A program made the position numbers and the translations under genes. 64,000 nt of DNA, from the NCBI GenBank assembly GCA_017163975.1, contig JAFFSR010000242.1, positions 6,597,001 to 6,661,000 of the forward strand, read 5' to 3'. This DNA comes from Anastatus disparis (lineage: Eukaryota > Arthropoda > Insecta > Hymenoptera > Eupelmidae). Shown piece after piece: positions 15,001 through 26,171 of the stretch. Every line of letters starts with the position of its first letter. Position 1 is the stretch's first letter. The notes under the pieces are model-generated. The model was not told where the DNA came from. It saw nothing but the letters and a program-made list of their open reading frames with translations, and ran no database searches.

Positions 15001-16900
15001 GAAGCAGTCAACCATTATGAGTGTCTACGTCTAATACCTTTTTTTATTTTCATCTAATTTAATTTAAATATTCATAGATAACATTTTTTTTTTTCAAAAA
15101 ACTTGTTAAGAGCAGAAAATTAATGTGTATAATTATATTCTTTTGCGCTGAAATGTGTTTTGGTCGAATCGAAAGCCGCCGCGAACGAGTTTTCGCGCGT
15201 CGTACCAGTATAAGTATATCGTTACAAAAAAAAAAAGAAAAAGCTCGACTTCTAAAGAGCGACTCGCGATAACCTAAAAGGAAAGCAAGTATCGCTGTAT
15301 ACGTGTATATAACGATAGCTCGCGTAAATTTACTATTATGCCATGTGTGTATATGTCAGTGTACGAAGTGACGGAGAATAAAAGAAAAGAAAAAGAAGCA
15401 AAAAAAAAATACTAATAAAAGAAAGGTATATAGATGAGAAGACAAACAACGAAAGGCTATTCGTCATTTTAGAAGGAGAGAAGAGTACAAATAAATTTCA
15501 AAGCTTTGTTGTTGTTTTTTCTCTCTTTTTTTTTAGTGAATTGGCGACGTGATAACGAATATAAAAAAAAAGAAGGAAACAGAAAAACAAATACAACGAG
15601 AGATGCTTGGAAAAGCTATCGCTGATTAAAAATCGTCGAAAACAATGGACTCGAATCATTTTCTTCTCGATACGCCACCAAGAGATGCCGCGAGCGTGTG
15701 TAATATTTTTCTTTTTATTGAAAACTTAATTGTCACTTTTTTTTCAGAAAAAATCAAAACTGTATTTTTTATAATGTTTAAATAAAACTAATCATTTCGT
15801 GATCAATAAAGCATTTCTTATCGGTTTTCACAAATGAAAAACTAAGGAAAGTAATCAAAACATTATAAATTTGTTGTATGATTTTGTACATGAATAAACC
15901 AAACTAATAAATGAATCAAATCAATTTCATGTGTCAAATTAATCGATAAAGATAAATGGATATTTATTAAACTCAATAGTTCAATAATTTCTAAAATTCA
16001 ATTATAAATATACCCCAAATGACATTTGTTAAATCTAAAATGAATTTATTAGATATTTATGAATCAATTAAACGAAAGAAAAATTACTAAATACGAATTA
16101 AATTTTTATAACGTTATGCAACAAGTTGATTTTTTTTTGTTTATTAAATATTAATGATACTAAAACCTATTATTTTATTAACATATGAAAAACGTCGTTC
16201 CATAATATTTTTCAATTTTTCAGTATCTAACGTTGACATTAATAATTATGATACTTTATATTTTCATAAAACAATGTACAATGTATAAACGTTGTCATTG
16301 TTATGTTTGAATATTAATTGACAATTTCTAAACGTATATCTGATTGTTAATCACTAAGCATATTTTAATTCGACTACTTTTGCTTACTGCGACTACTCAT
16401 GTTTTTCTTTAAATGTTTATAGTTAATTAAAATGCAGCAGTTAATCTTTTATGATATATAAGTTTTGAATTGTGAACTGGTGGATAATTGATTCGTATTT
16501 CTAGTCAATGGTTTAGAGTAATATTGAGATACTTTTTATAAAAATATAAATTTGTGTCCAAATTATTATGAGTTTTTTTAAATCTTCATCCATATAAAGA
16601 AATTTATCATCTTCAGTTTATTTATTGTTATTAATAAACATCCATTTAATCTATTCGATCTTTAATTTGTCTTACAACCAAAATAATTACTCAAAACAAT
16701 CATACTGCCAATTTATTAAAAAACCAATTCAATTTCATAATTACCACAGCCAAAGATTGTTTAAAAATAAATTTTCCTTTTTTTTAAAAAAAAGCAAAAA
16801 ACAAAATAATCAAGCATTGCTAGCAGCATCGACACGAAAATGAGCGTCACTGTCCAATTTACGATTTATCTATCGTAATTGCGCGTGTGTTGAGCAAACC
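9001..16900. other. Non-coding AT-rich DNA
   Basis: Very AT-rich DNA with no supported gene. Small G+C-richer patches occur at 10500-10590, 11880-12060 and 15160-15340, none with a usable open frame. (TA)n is found at 12179-12202 and 14217-14236. A poly-A/T-rich zone runs from 13450 to 14350. Confidence 0.6.
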
Positions 16901-16930
16901 GACGTACAGAAACGACACAAGGCATATCCG

Positions 16931-16932
16931 TA

Positions 16933-16995
<63 letters not shown>
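16931..16995. repeat. (TA)n microsatellite, longest in the window
   Basis: About 28 perfect TA units (from 16939) after a slightly interrupted start. Confidence 0.95.
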
Positions 16996-16997
<2 letters not shown>

Positions 16998-19900
16998 GCA
17001 TATGCATTTATAATATTATAATGCAACTTGGTTCGGTGTGGGTCCTGATAGCAACTTATATGGATTTTCTTTCTCGTTCTTTACGTTTGTATGTTTGCCT
17101 GTATGTATCTAAATGTGTGTGTATGTCAGTTGAAGTTTTGCATTTTTTCCATAACATTCATTATATTTTTAGACCTTCGCGATTACAAGGTTATGCGTAC
17201 ACTCGCGATCACATATATACCGAAGCTCTCTTTTTTTTATTTAACGTTCGCCACGTAATCATATTGAAAAAATAAACTTTTCTTTTTATTTCAATGGATT
17301 TTTTAAATCCGATAGAGAGATACATAATTTTTAATATCGATAAGATATTTCTATCATGTTTAAAGAGCGTTGATATTTTTGTTTTATTTTTATTTTTAAA
17401 GATTAAGTAGAATAAATCAGTTGTGGCAAGACATAAATTTACGCATTTTAAATTCAATAAAAGTAATATTTTTAAAAATTGATAATTCAAAGTTGGATTT
17501 TACGAGTATGTAAATATGTATTTAAAATTGCCTCATAACTGATAATCAACGCTTCATTTATATGACTTTTCTTGGAGAAAAAATATTGATACTTAGTTTT
17601 TGCAAGTTTGCAGCTTTAATTCAATAATAAGACAACGTTTGAGAATCTATCAATTTGTTTTATCAAACTTTAGCATTATTTTTGTTTTGATCGATAATTT
17701 TAAAAATTTTATATCTAACTCTATCTTTGAAATAAATTTTAAGCTTGCGTATAAATTAATTTCCTATAAATTATCAGAGAATAGCCTTTTTTATTTAGCT
17801 TTGTTCTATTACATAAAAGATATTAATTTTGTGGCCTACAAGTTCACATGAAATATAAAAGGATGAGTTAATGAAACGTGTTTAAGAAGCCTCGATAAAA
17901 ATGAAAAATAAACGAAAAAAATTGTAGTTTGACAATTGTCTAACCTACTGTAGGATGAGAACGCGCGCGGGCTTTGCGATATCATTTATTATGCATATCC
18001 GAACTACAAATCGAACGATATAATTCGCTATTTATTTATTTATAGTATTTTCTACTTTTTTTTTTCTTTCTTTCTCCCTAAAATTTCTTTATATTTTCTT
18101 ACATTCTTTTAATAATAATATGTACAAATCCAACATTTACTTTTTTTCTATCTTTCTCTCTATCCCTCTCTTCTAATCCCGGCGCGAGCATCTCGAAATA
18201 AATTAAATTAATTAATACTTCTGGCAATAATGTCCTTACGGGATTGCTCGAAATCATGCGAGAGATTTAGATTGTTAATTTGCGATTTTTTCTTATTACA
18301 AGCAAATTTTGAATTTCACTTAAAAATCATTATTAAATTTACGTATATAGATCGTTTTGTATAAAAAATTTAAAAAGAAAAAATTTAATTCAAATGTTTT
18401 ACTTTATAATCGTTTATTTGATAAATTCACTTTATGAATTAATGTAATTATATAGTAGCCACTAAACGTTGCGACGCTACTACAGATAAAGGCACATTTT
18501 TATTACTACTAGTTGATTGATAAAAAAAAAAATTTTTTTTTTTTTCAAATTTACATTTATATTTCTAAAAAATAAAAAGTAAATCAGTACATCTCTGAAT
18601 GACTCGCCCGATTTCGCATCGAAATCCCGTCGCGGATCTTTTCTATTCTCGACTAAAAACTCAATCTCTGCGATCTATTGCGAAGAGAAAGATTATTTAC
18701 ACGCGCATTATAAGCATTATAGTATAAGTAACGACCACCTAAACCCTATACATACATATATATACGTGCACATATATATGCATATATAAAATCCGTTATA
18801 TATCATACAAAAAAAAAAACACCCACAGGTATACACGCGGATCTTTCTTTCTGTCTTTAACTTTTTATTTTATTTTATTTTTTTTAAATATTTTTGTTTT
18901 TTCGCGTCTCACACAACGGCAGTCTCTCTCTCAGTGTTAAAATGTCTATTATAATGCATGTATTATGTATAACGTGTATGTATAGGTGTACTTCTTTTTT
19001 CTAAGTATTATCATACGGGAACTTGAAACCTATACTTCTATTAAACATTTTTTTTTCACTTTACCTAAAAAGAAAAAAAAAATTTTTATATAACGTCGCC
19101 GCGATTTTCTACGTGTATACGTATGCCGTATGCAAAATAGGAAGAGGAACAGCAAAAGATAAAAGACGAATGAGAGGCTACAAATATATACATATATAGA
19201 TTTTATATACGTACATATGTATATATACGGAGAGGAAAGTAGTTTCATTCTCGATACACTTTTGCGAGGCGTTTCTTATTTTTTTCAAACCAATATTCTT
19301 TCCTTAAGTTTTTTTTTATATATATATATATATATTGTAAACAAAAGACAAACGGGACTCTTTTTTTTTTTTAATAAAAAACGTCTATATGTTTATGATA
19401 TAACACATGCATGAACCACGTGGCAAAGACGAGCTATTAACCTGGGCTCCTATACACAGATAACGTTGCTGTTGCTGTATTCTCTCTAATATAGTGTATG
19501 TTTGAAATAGCACTTGTGTACATGTATACGATTAACACGAGTATATTAGGTGTGTCTACGCTCGGAATGGATACGCATTAAGCGCTACTTAGAATCATCT
19601 ATGAATATGTATTACACTTGTGTATTGTAGGGAAGGGGGAAGGAGGAGGATGAGAGGAGAGAATGGTCAATATTTAATAATGCGTGAACTCATGATGATT
19701 ATGTGCGTGAGCGTATTATCATCATTTCGACGGCTCATTATGACGCTTCGGTATATCAACGTTATAAATATACATATATATTTATGTATATATACATTAA
19801 TTTTGAAGCACTTGTATATATACGTATACACATACGCGTCTTATCGTCCCGGAAAATCAGTATTTATATAAAAGTCAGCGATATGTGACGATCATTGTCG

Positions 19901-22846
19901 GACTTGTGTATTATGTTTATAATATCTGTACGTAGATGTATGTATATAAAAGAAGAAAAAGAAAATGTATTTTGCGTGTGAAGAAAGTGGCAATATGCGT
20001 TACATGTATAGGTCTACGTAGAAAGATAAAAAAATAAAATAAAATAGGAGGAAAAGAGATATTGGAGTTGAGGATTATGTTGTTTTGAGAAACATGACGA
20101 TTAGACGAAGATCTATGGATGATTGCACGTATGATATACTAAAAATAAAAATGTGCGCAGAGAATTTCTATGGTTTCTTTTATAGTTGTAAAGTGAAGGT
20201 GGATGATCATTATGTTGCCATTGCATCGAGGCTTTCTTGGCTTTTATTACATCTTTCTCTTTCTCTTTTATATGGACAATTACTAATCTTTCACGAGCTC
20301 TTTCTCTCTCTCTCTCAATTTTATTTTTTAGCTGAATATTACGAGTAAAGAAAGCTATGGCTTTTTCTTCATTTTTGTTGAAAAATTTTAAAGATAGAAC
20401 GGCACATGCTTTTTTGTTCATTTATATTTGAATGATAGGTATTTTGGCGAGACTTATTGTTATGATTTTAAAGTCATTTTCAACACACGCCCTTAAAAAA
20501 TTTTTTTGCTTTTTTTTTTCTTCAAGAATGAATGCAAATTTAGGTGTGGTTGAGAAAACGGGATTTCAAATGTGAGAAATATTAAGATTTATTAATACAC
20601 TTGATATAGAAGGGGTTTTGAATTTATAAATTTTAAAGATGAAAAAAATTATTTTTTATTGAACTTTTAATGGAAAAATGATGATTGCTGTTTTTTTATG
20701 CCATCACATAGTAAGACAATTTTTTTTTTTGGAATGTTACATTTAGACGTATGATAATTACATTGAATTTACGTCATCAACCAATGAGTTTAATAAATGA
20801 TAAATTTTAAAAATTTTAATTCTTCCGAAAAATTCTTTTCCTTATATTTAATGTTTCTACTTTGTATTTATTCATCTAGCAATATGTATATTAATCACAG
20901 CTCTGAGATCACTCTCGTTTCAACAAACATAGTTATTTTATTTATTTTTACCTAATCCTAATGCTTTTTGTAAAATAAATTACGCACTAATTTTCAATTT
21001 TTATTTTTAAATTTGTCTAAACTTTTTTTTTTTACTCTAACATTAGCAAAATTTTATTCTAGCTAAAAAAAAATTGAAAATTTTTAAAAAATAGAACTGG
21101 CCATATCTTATAGTTGAAAGAATTTTTTTTTTAAGTAAAACGTATAAAAACAGTTATAAATTTTTACTAGTTACACTAGCTACAATTTTACATTAGCTTT
21201 AATTTTCTTTTCCCTAAGAAATCTAAGATTATCTTATTTTTTTAACAATTTGAATAATGTATCAACTTACAAGTATAAATTGACATTAATAATAAAATTA
21301 TTTGCAAAAATTTTAATTTTTTATATAAATATCGAAATAAAATGATATTTATACAATAATCATATCTTTTTTTCTACATGCTTGTAAAGAAAAATAGAAT
21401 ATTCATGCCAATTAAATCTATCAAACATTTATTAAAAATTTTTATTAATGATCTTAATAGCCGGAATGTCATTTTTTACATAATTTTCTAATTATCTCAC
21501 ATTTATTATTAATGCTAATGGTAATAATAAATATAAATAATATAAGGCTTGACATACTATTAAAATAGTTTGTAAATCCTAATATTAACAAGGAGCGGGT
21601 ATCGGATACGTAAGAAAAATGCGCGAGTCGCGACAGAGAAGAAACTCGAAAAAGCGAATCCATGCCCGTAATTGGTCCTTGGAATAATGAAATATTTTAC
21701 TTTTAAAAAGCACATATTATCATTATACCACATTTTCTACTTACAAAACTACTTGGTTATATATTTTATATGTATATATATCTATATATATATATATATT
21801 TTTTATAGATACATTGTAAACACTTACCCTTTTACGCCCAATTATTTTTTTTTTTTATTAAAAAAAATTCTTAGATTCAATTTTTTATTTTTATAAGTCT
21901 CATTTTTTATAAATCTCAACAATTCATTAATAGCAAATAAATTTATACATGAATACTGATTTATCTGTTATCGTTTAATCGCATCAATTAAGCAGCATCA
22001 TCATTTCTCCTTTAATTCAATATTTTTCTCTATTTCTTTTTGGAAATATAGAAAAAGCCATATATTTCTTTGCAATAAAACGGAAAATGAAAAGTAAAAA
22101 TAAATGTTTTGGTCAATTTCTAAAATAAAATCGAATATTTAAATATTTACTAATGTCAAATGAACGTCAACAAAAAGTCATCAATAAACCCAAAGTTGAA
22201 AAATTCAGAAAATAAAATTATTTTTTAAAGAGTGAGCTTAAAAAAAAAGTTATTTCATATCTTTAGAAAAATTTTAGTTTCATCATAAATATTTTTTCGA
22301 TTTGTAACTATAAATACACAAATAGCATACATTATCACTAAAAAATAAGTTTTCGCAATTAAAAATTGATATTGAAAAAAAAATTACAATAAACTCATTT
22401 AATCAACTATATTTTGACTCGATAATCCAATTAATTCCCTGAAAAACTTTATAAACTACGCGAGTTTCAAATGCGAGGACTTATTTTGTATAAATGTACA
22501 TATAAATAAAAAAAAAAATTAATTAAATTTATCAACATAAGTGAAGGCGAATGAAGAGCGGTGCTTTAGTTTTATTGCACTGTCTTGAATGGCTACCGCA
22601 TCATCAGGTATATATAGTATTAATATAATATTATATAGCTTGGTTCTGTTCTAGTAACGCCAGTTTTCAGTAACTCTATCCTTTTACACGATTTTTAACA
22701 TTTTTTTTTCGTTTTTAAAAACTACCTTATTCTCCGTTTCTGATTGCACAACATTTCATTTATCTTTTACTTAATCGAACGATATTTTCTTGCGTTTAAT
22801 CGATTATATTTTATGCTCTCAATGTTTTTTTCACGTTTTTCTTTTT
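16996..22846. other. Non-coding AT-rich DNA
   Basis: No supported gene. A G+C-richer patch at 18590-18700 and a stretch at 19400-20120 rich in TGTATA, GTATAC and other alternating purine/pyrimidine sequence stand out slightly. A CT-rich tract lies at 20300-20318 and a (TA)n run at 21776-21799. Confidence 0.6.
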
Positions 22847-22850
22847 TTAA

Positions 22851-23037
22851 GGAGACGTCGAATATACGTAAGTCAATGTTTTCCAATACTGTTTTGCTTT
22901 CTATATTACATTATTACTCAAATATCAAATTTTATTAGAAAACTGAAGTAACATTGCAAATGTAGAAATTCATTGCAGCATAGTAAAAGACCATTTTATA
23001 GCGAATCATACAATAATCGAATTAATTCGACGTCTCC
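22851..23037. mobile_element. Short TTAA-flanked inverted-repeat element (piggyBac-type MITE candidate)
   Basis: The outer 13 bp, GGAGACGTCGAAT at 22851-22863, is repeated as its exact inverse ATTCGACGTCTCC at 23025-23037. Both ends are bounded by TTAA (22847-22850 and 23038-23041), the target site duplicated by piggyBac-family transposases. Counting the flanking bases, the inverted match is 19 bp long. The 187-bp interior is AT-rich and non-coding, so the element would have been moved by a transposase made elsewhere. piggyBac ends usually begin CCC or CCY, so family assignment is tentative. Confidence 0.55.
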
Positions 23038-23041
23038 TTAA

Positions 23042-25136
23042 AATCTGCTCTGATTTAATCTCTAAGATTCGATCTAACGAAATATTGCTTGTCAAAATTT
23101 TACATTACCGCCTTATAATTTCATATCTCGTTCTTGATGGGTAATTAAATATGACGGAAAGTATTTTATTTAAATTGTAAAGTCAAAATTATAAGATCTA
23201 TTTAATTGAATCATTATAAAGTCATTACGTATAATCGATTTAGTCGAAGAAAGAATCGCTACGTACCGTCAGCGCACTCCTAACAATCATTTTTTTATTA
23301 TTATTATTATTTTCTTCATTCACCTATACAAATATTTCTTTTAATAATTAGTTTTATCAGCTCGTGAAAAAATCGCCGTGCTTTTATTTTTTTTTTCTTT
23401 TACTAATGAAAAGTGTCCCTGTTCTGTCCCCCTTCGCTGACGTTATATAATTAGATGGTCATTTATTTATTTAATTTTTTTTCTTTCAACTTTTTCTTTA
23501 TCTCGTTTTTTTTTAATTTTAAACATTCATTCTTTAATCGTCGATAAACGAGAGAAAAAGATATATTGCGTTAATTTAACCTCAACTCTGTTCTTACGGT
23601 CTCTCATCTCTCTTTTTATTTTTATTATTTTTTTTTTCTTTAAATCATCCTCAACTGTATAAAATATTTTGAAACGTATCAACAACAGTCACATCGTACA
23701 TTCGTACAACGTTATTAGTACAATCGTTTACAATAAGCTATAGTTTTTTTTTTATCGTAATCAATATAATATTCACAGCATTTTTATCAAAATCTCTTAA
23801 AAAGCACCAACCGTGGCGGCTTAGATTCGCGCGTTTTTTTTTTTTAATCATTCGTACATACATACATTTCATTTTTCTCTATCTTTCTCTTTTTTTTTAA
23901 ACACTTTTATTCATTCTGTCGATTATTTCTCATTCTGTGACTGTCGCGTCTTTGTTGTCGTTTTATTTTATTTTTTTTTTATCTCTTATTAAGTTTTGTT
24001 TTCTTCACATCACTGTACAGTGCAACATTTTGCATAGTCTTTTATATCGGTAATCGAATTATTTTTATTTTTTTTTTATCTCGTTCTCTCTTTTCTTTCA
24101 GCGTATTTGTCGGCTTTGTCCTCTTTCATTTCTAAGAGATTTTCACCGATAATCATGTATGTATAATAATATTTATATTTTTATATATAATATATATATT
24201 TTTTTAATATATATATACGGTTGTTCGCACTAAACTGACCTTTATAATTTTTATACAACACGCGTAATCGAGACGTTATTATTATTATTTTTTTTAATTC
24301 TTTCGTACAAACCCGCTCTCTATTACATTATTATTATTATTATTAATATTATTATTATTATTTTTAATATTTTTATTACCTTAATTTCCCTAACTCTCTT
24401 AAAGCACTGATTAAGCGAGGGAGCATCCGCGCATAATAATATTTTATTTTCGTCATCTTCATATTATTATTTTTTTTTTTAACGTGTCCGTTCTCCCCAT
24501 TTTGTGGACACGGTGTGTGTGTGTTTTTTTTTATAAGTGTTTGTGTGTGGGTACATGTGTTGTTAATTATGTAATGTCAGTATAATCGGCGTGTATTTAT
24601 AATAAACAAGAAGTCTCGTGTCTCTGTTCGTTCGCAAAAAAAAAAAGAAATAAATGTTTCCTTTTTCATTATTATTATTAATATTATTATTATTTCTTAA
24701 CTCGTACGTATATAATAAATTGTCGAACTTTCAGAGCTCATGAAGCCTTCCCTAAGCGTGTATTACACGTGTTTTAATAATATGTGTTTTTATTTTTTTT
24801 TTTCTCCTAACGAAATAATCATCACAGGACTAACTAGAAAATACCTTGCGGCAGCTCGCATCTGTTATCACTCTCTATTATTTTATTTTTTATTTTATCT
24901 TGTCGCCATTTAATAAGACACACGCACACCGCAATGCAGCACAAGAATAACAAGAATACGCGCTTTTTTCTTATTATTTTTTTAAATATTAGAGAGGGGG
25001 TGTGTTGGGGGTGGGCACAAAATTTTTTTTTTTCATCATTCATCATCGTCATCATTATCATCAACAAGAACAACAAGAACAACAACAACAATAATTAAGA
25101 AGATGATATATAGCCATTAATTGGCGACTATTATCG
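23042..25136 (-). other. Region just downstream of the gene, probable 3' UTR in part
   Basis: On the gene's strand this directly follows the second stop. It is A-rich (poly-T on the plus strand), with AAT/ATT triplet runs at 24280-24365 and 24668-24693. Several AATAAA hexamers are present on the minus strand, so the cleavage site cannot be picked. No open frame in it looks real. Confidence 0.45.
25034..25093. repeat. CAT/AAC triplet microsatellite in the probable 3' UTR
   Basis: On the plus strand a run of CAT/CATC units (25034-25061) passes into AAC/AAG units (25062-25092). It lies about 45 nt beyond the second stop of the gene. Confidence 0.8.
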
Positions 25137-25487
25137 TCATCGGCCACGTCTTGTGGTTGGTGGCGATTGGAGAGCGAGGGATGAGACTGTTGACTCGTCG
25201 GTATAGTAACAATGTGTTAATAGTAATAGAAGAGCAAGTGGTGTTATATCTTGTTGTTCTCCTAAACTTGGTAATAATTGACCAAGTTCAAAATTATTTG
25301 CTGCTGATGCTGCTGTTGTTGTTGTTGTTGCTGCTGTTGCTGCTGTAGCTATTTGTTGCGAATAATATTGTTGCTGGAGCTGTTGTTGAAGATGCTGATA
25401 TTGCTGATGGTGATGCTGTTGCTGTAGTTGTTGGCGATGGCGATGCTGCTGCTGTATAAGGTAATTGCTACGGATGCGTCTCGCTGC
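25137..25487 (-). other. In-frame 116-codon extension after the TGA stop (readthrough candidate)
   Basis: Read in the same frame as the zinc-finger exon, the codons after TGA (25490-25488) are open from 25487 to 25140 and stop at TGA 25139-25137, followed one codon later by TAA and TAG. The extension is first Gln/His-rich (25460-25353, CAG/CAA/CAT codons), then Ala/Thr-rich (25352-25299), then non-repetitive: NNFELGQLLPSLGEQQ, DITPLALLLLLTHCYYTDES and TVSSLALQSPPTTRRGR. The CAN-repeat part has no stops in any frame and so proves little; the last 53 codons are the informative part. The leaky-stop context is TGA followed by G, not the most permissive TGA-C. It may instead be 3' UTR, a second isoform reached by splicing, or a point error at the TGA. 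Confidence 0.5.
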
Positions 25488-26171
25488 TCAGTGATGCGAA
25501 TGTGGATTTGATGGATCAGGCGGCGAAACAACAGCTGCCGCCGCTGCTGCTGCCGCTGCTGCAGCGGCGGCTTCTTCACTTGGATCAACAGGACTTGGTG
25601 AGAGGAACTTACGCACATACTTTGGATAATGAGTCTTCTCATGAGCTTTAAGTATAGTTGACCTTGAGAATGTTTTGCCGCATAATGAGCATCGAAATGG
25701 CCTTTCGCCAGTATGCACACGACAATGATCTTTCATGTGATGTCGTAATTTAAATGCTTTGCCACAAAATTCACATTTGAATGGCCGGTCGCCCGTGTGT
25801 GCGGGCAAATGACTAATTAATGATCCAACGTCAGGAAATGATTTGCCACAAAATTTACATAATACAACACCTGAACTTGGATCTGAATGTACTGCTGCTA
25901 ATTCAAGATCCATTGGTTCAATTGGACCGAGTGTTGCAGTAGCACTTGTTAATGCACCTGTACCAGGTGGATAATGTGCTTCGGGTGGTAGATGAAGACC
26001 TGCTGATTCAAGACCTAATTGTGCTTGTAGTTGAAAATGAGCTGCTTGCTCGCGATACTTGAGAGACTCGAGGCTGTGCGAGAGGATGTGCCTAGTCAGC
26101 TTGCTCTGGTGGAGGAACGAGGCACCGCAGTACATGCACGCAAACACCCTCTCATCCATACCCATCAACTC
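25488..26171 (-). CDS. Coding exon 3: four C2H2 zinc fingers, first stop codon
   Basis: The exon follows acceptor TTTGGTTGCAG (ending at 26172) and encodes residues 404-630. Finger 1 (C415, C418, H431, H435) is separated by 72 residues from a tandem block of three: C508/C511/H524/H528, C536/C539/H552/H556 and C564/C567/H580/H584. All four keep C-x2-C-x12-H-x3-H. The two linkers inside the block are TGDRPFK and TGERPFR, the canonical linker of DNA-binding finger arrays, so the block of three is the likely DNA reader. After it come YPKYVRKFLSPSP, 13 alanines in mixed codons and a tail ending NPHSHH. The frame ends at TGA (25490-25488), but stays open beyond it (see the next feature). Normal four-ligand fingers and a plausible tail argue against a pseudogene. 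Confidence 0.92.
   Translation of the reverse strand, partial: ELMGMDERVFACMYCGASFLHQSKLTRHILSHSLESLKYREQAAHFQLQAQLGLESAGLHLPPEAHYPPGTGALTSATATLGPIEPMDLELAAVHSDPSSGVVLCKFCGKSFPDVGSLISHLPAHTGDRPFKCEFCGKAFKLRHHMKDHCRVHTGERPFRCSLCGKTFSRSTILKAHEKTHYPKYVRKFLSPSPVDPSEEAAAAAAAAAAAAAVVSPPDPSNPHSHH

Noticed and set aside
25121..25348. Plus-strand open frame ending in a Leu run
   Set aside because: It is the complement of the CAG/CAA repeat and coding-like tail on the minus strand; the Leu run comes from CTG/TTG repeats.
25349..25720. Minus-strand 123-codon frame overlapping the fingers
   Set aside because: It is a shifted frame of the finger exon and its Gln-rich continuation; it has no fingers of its own.
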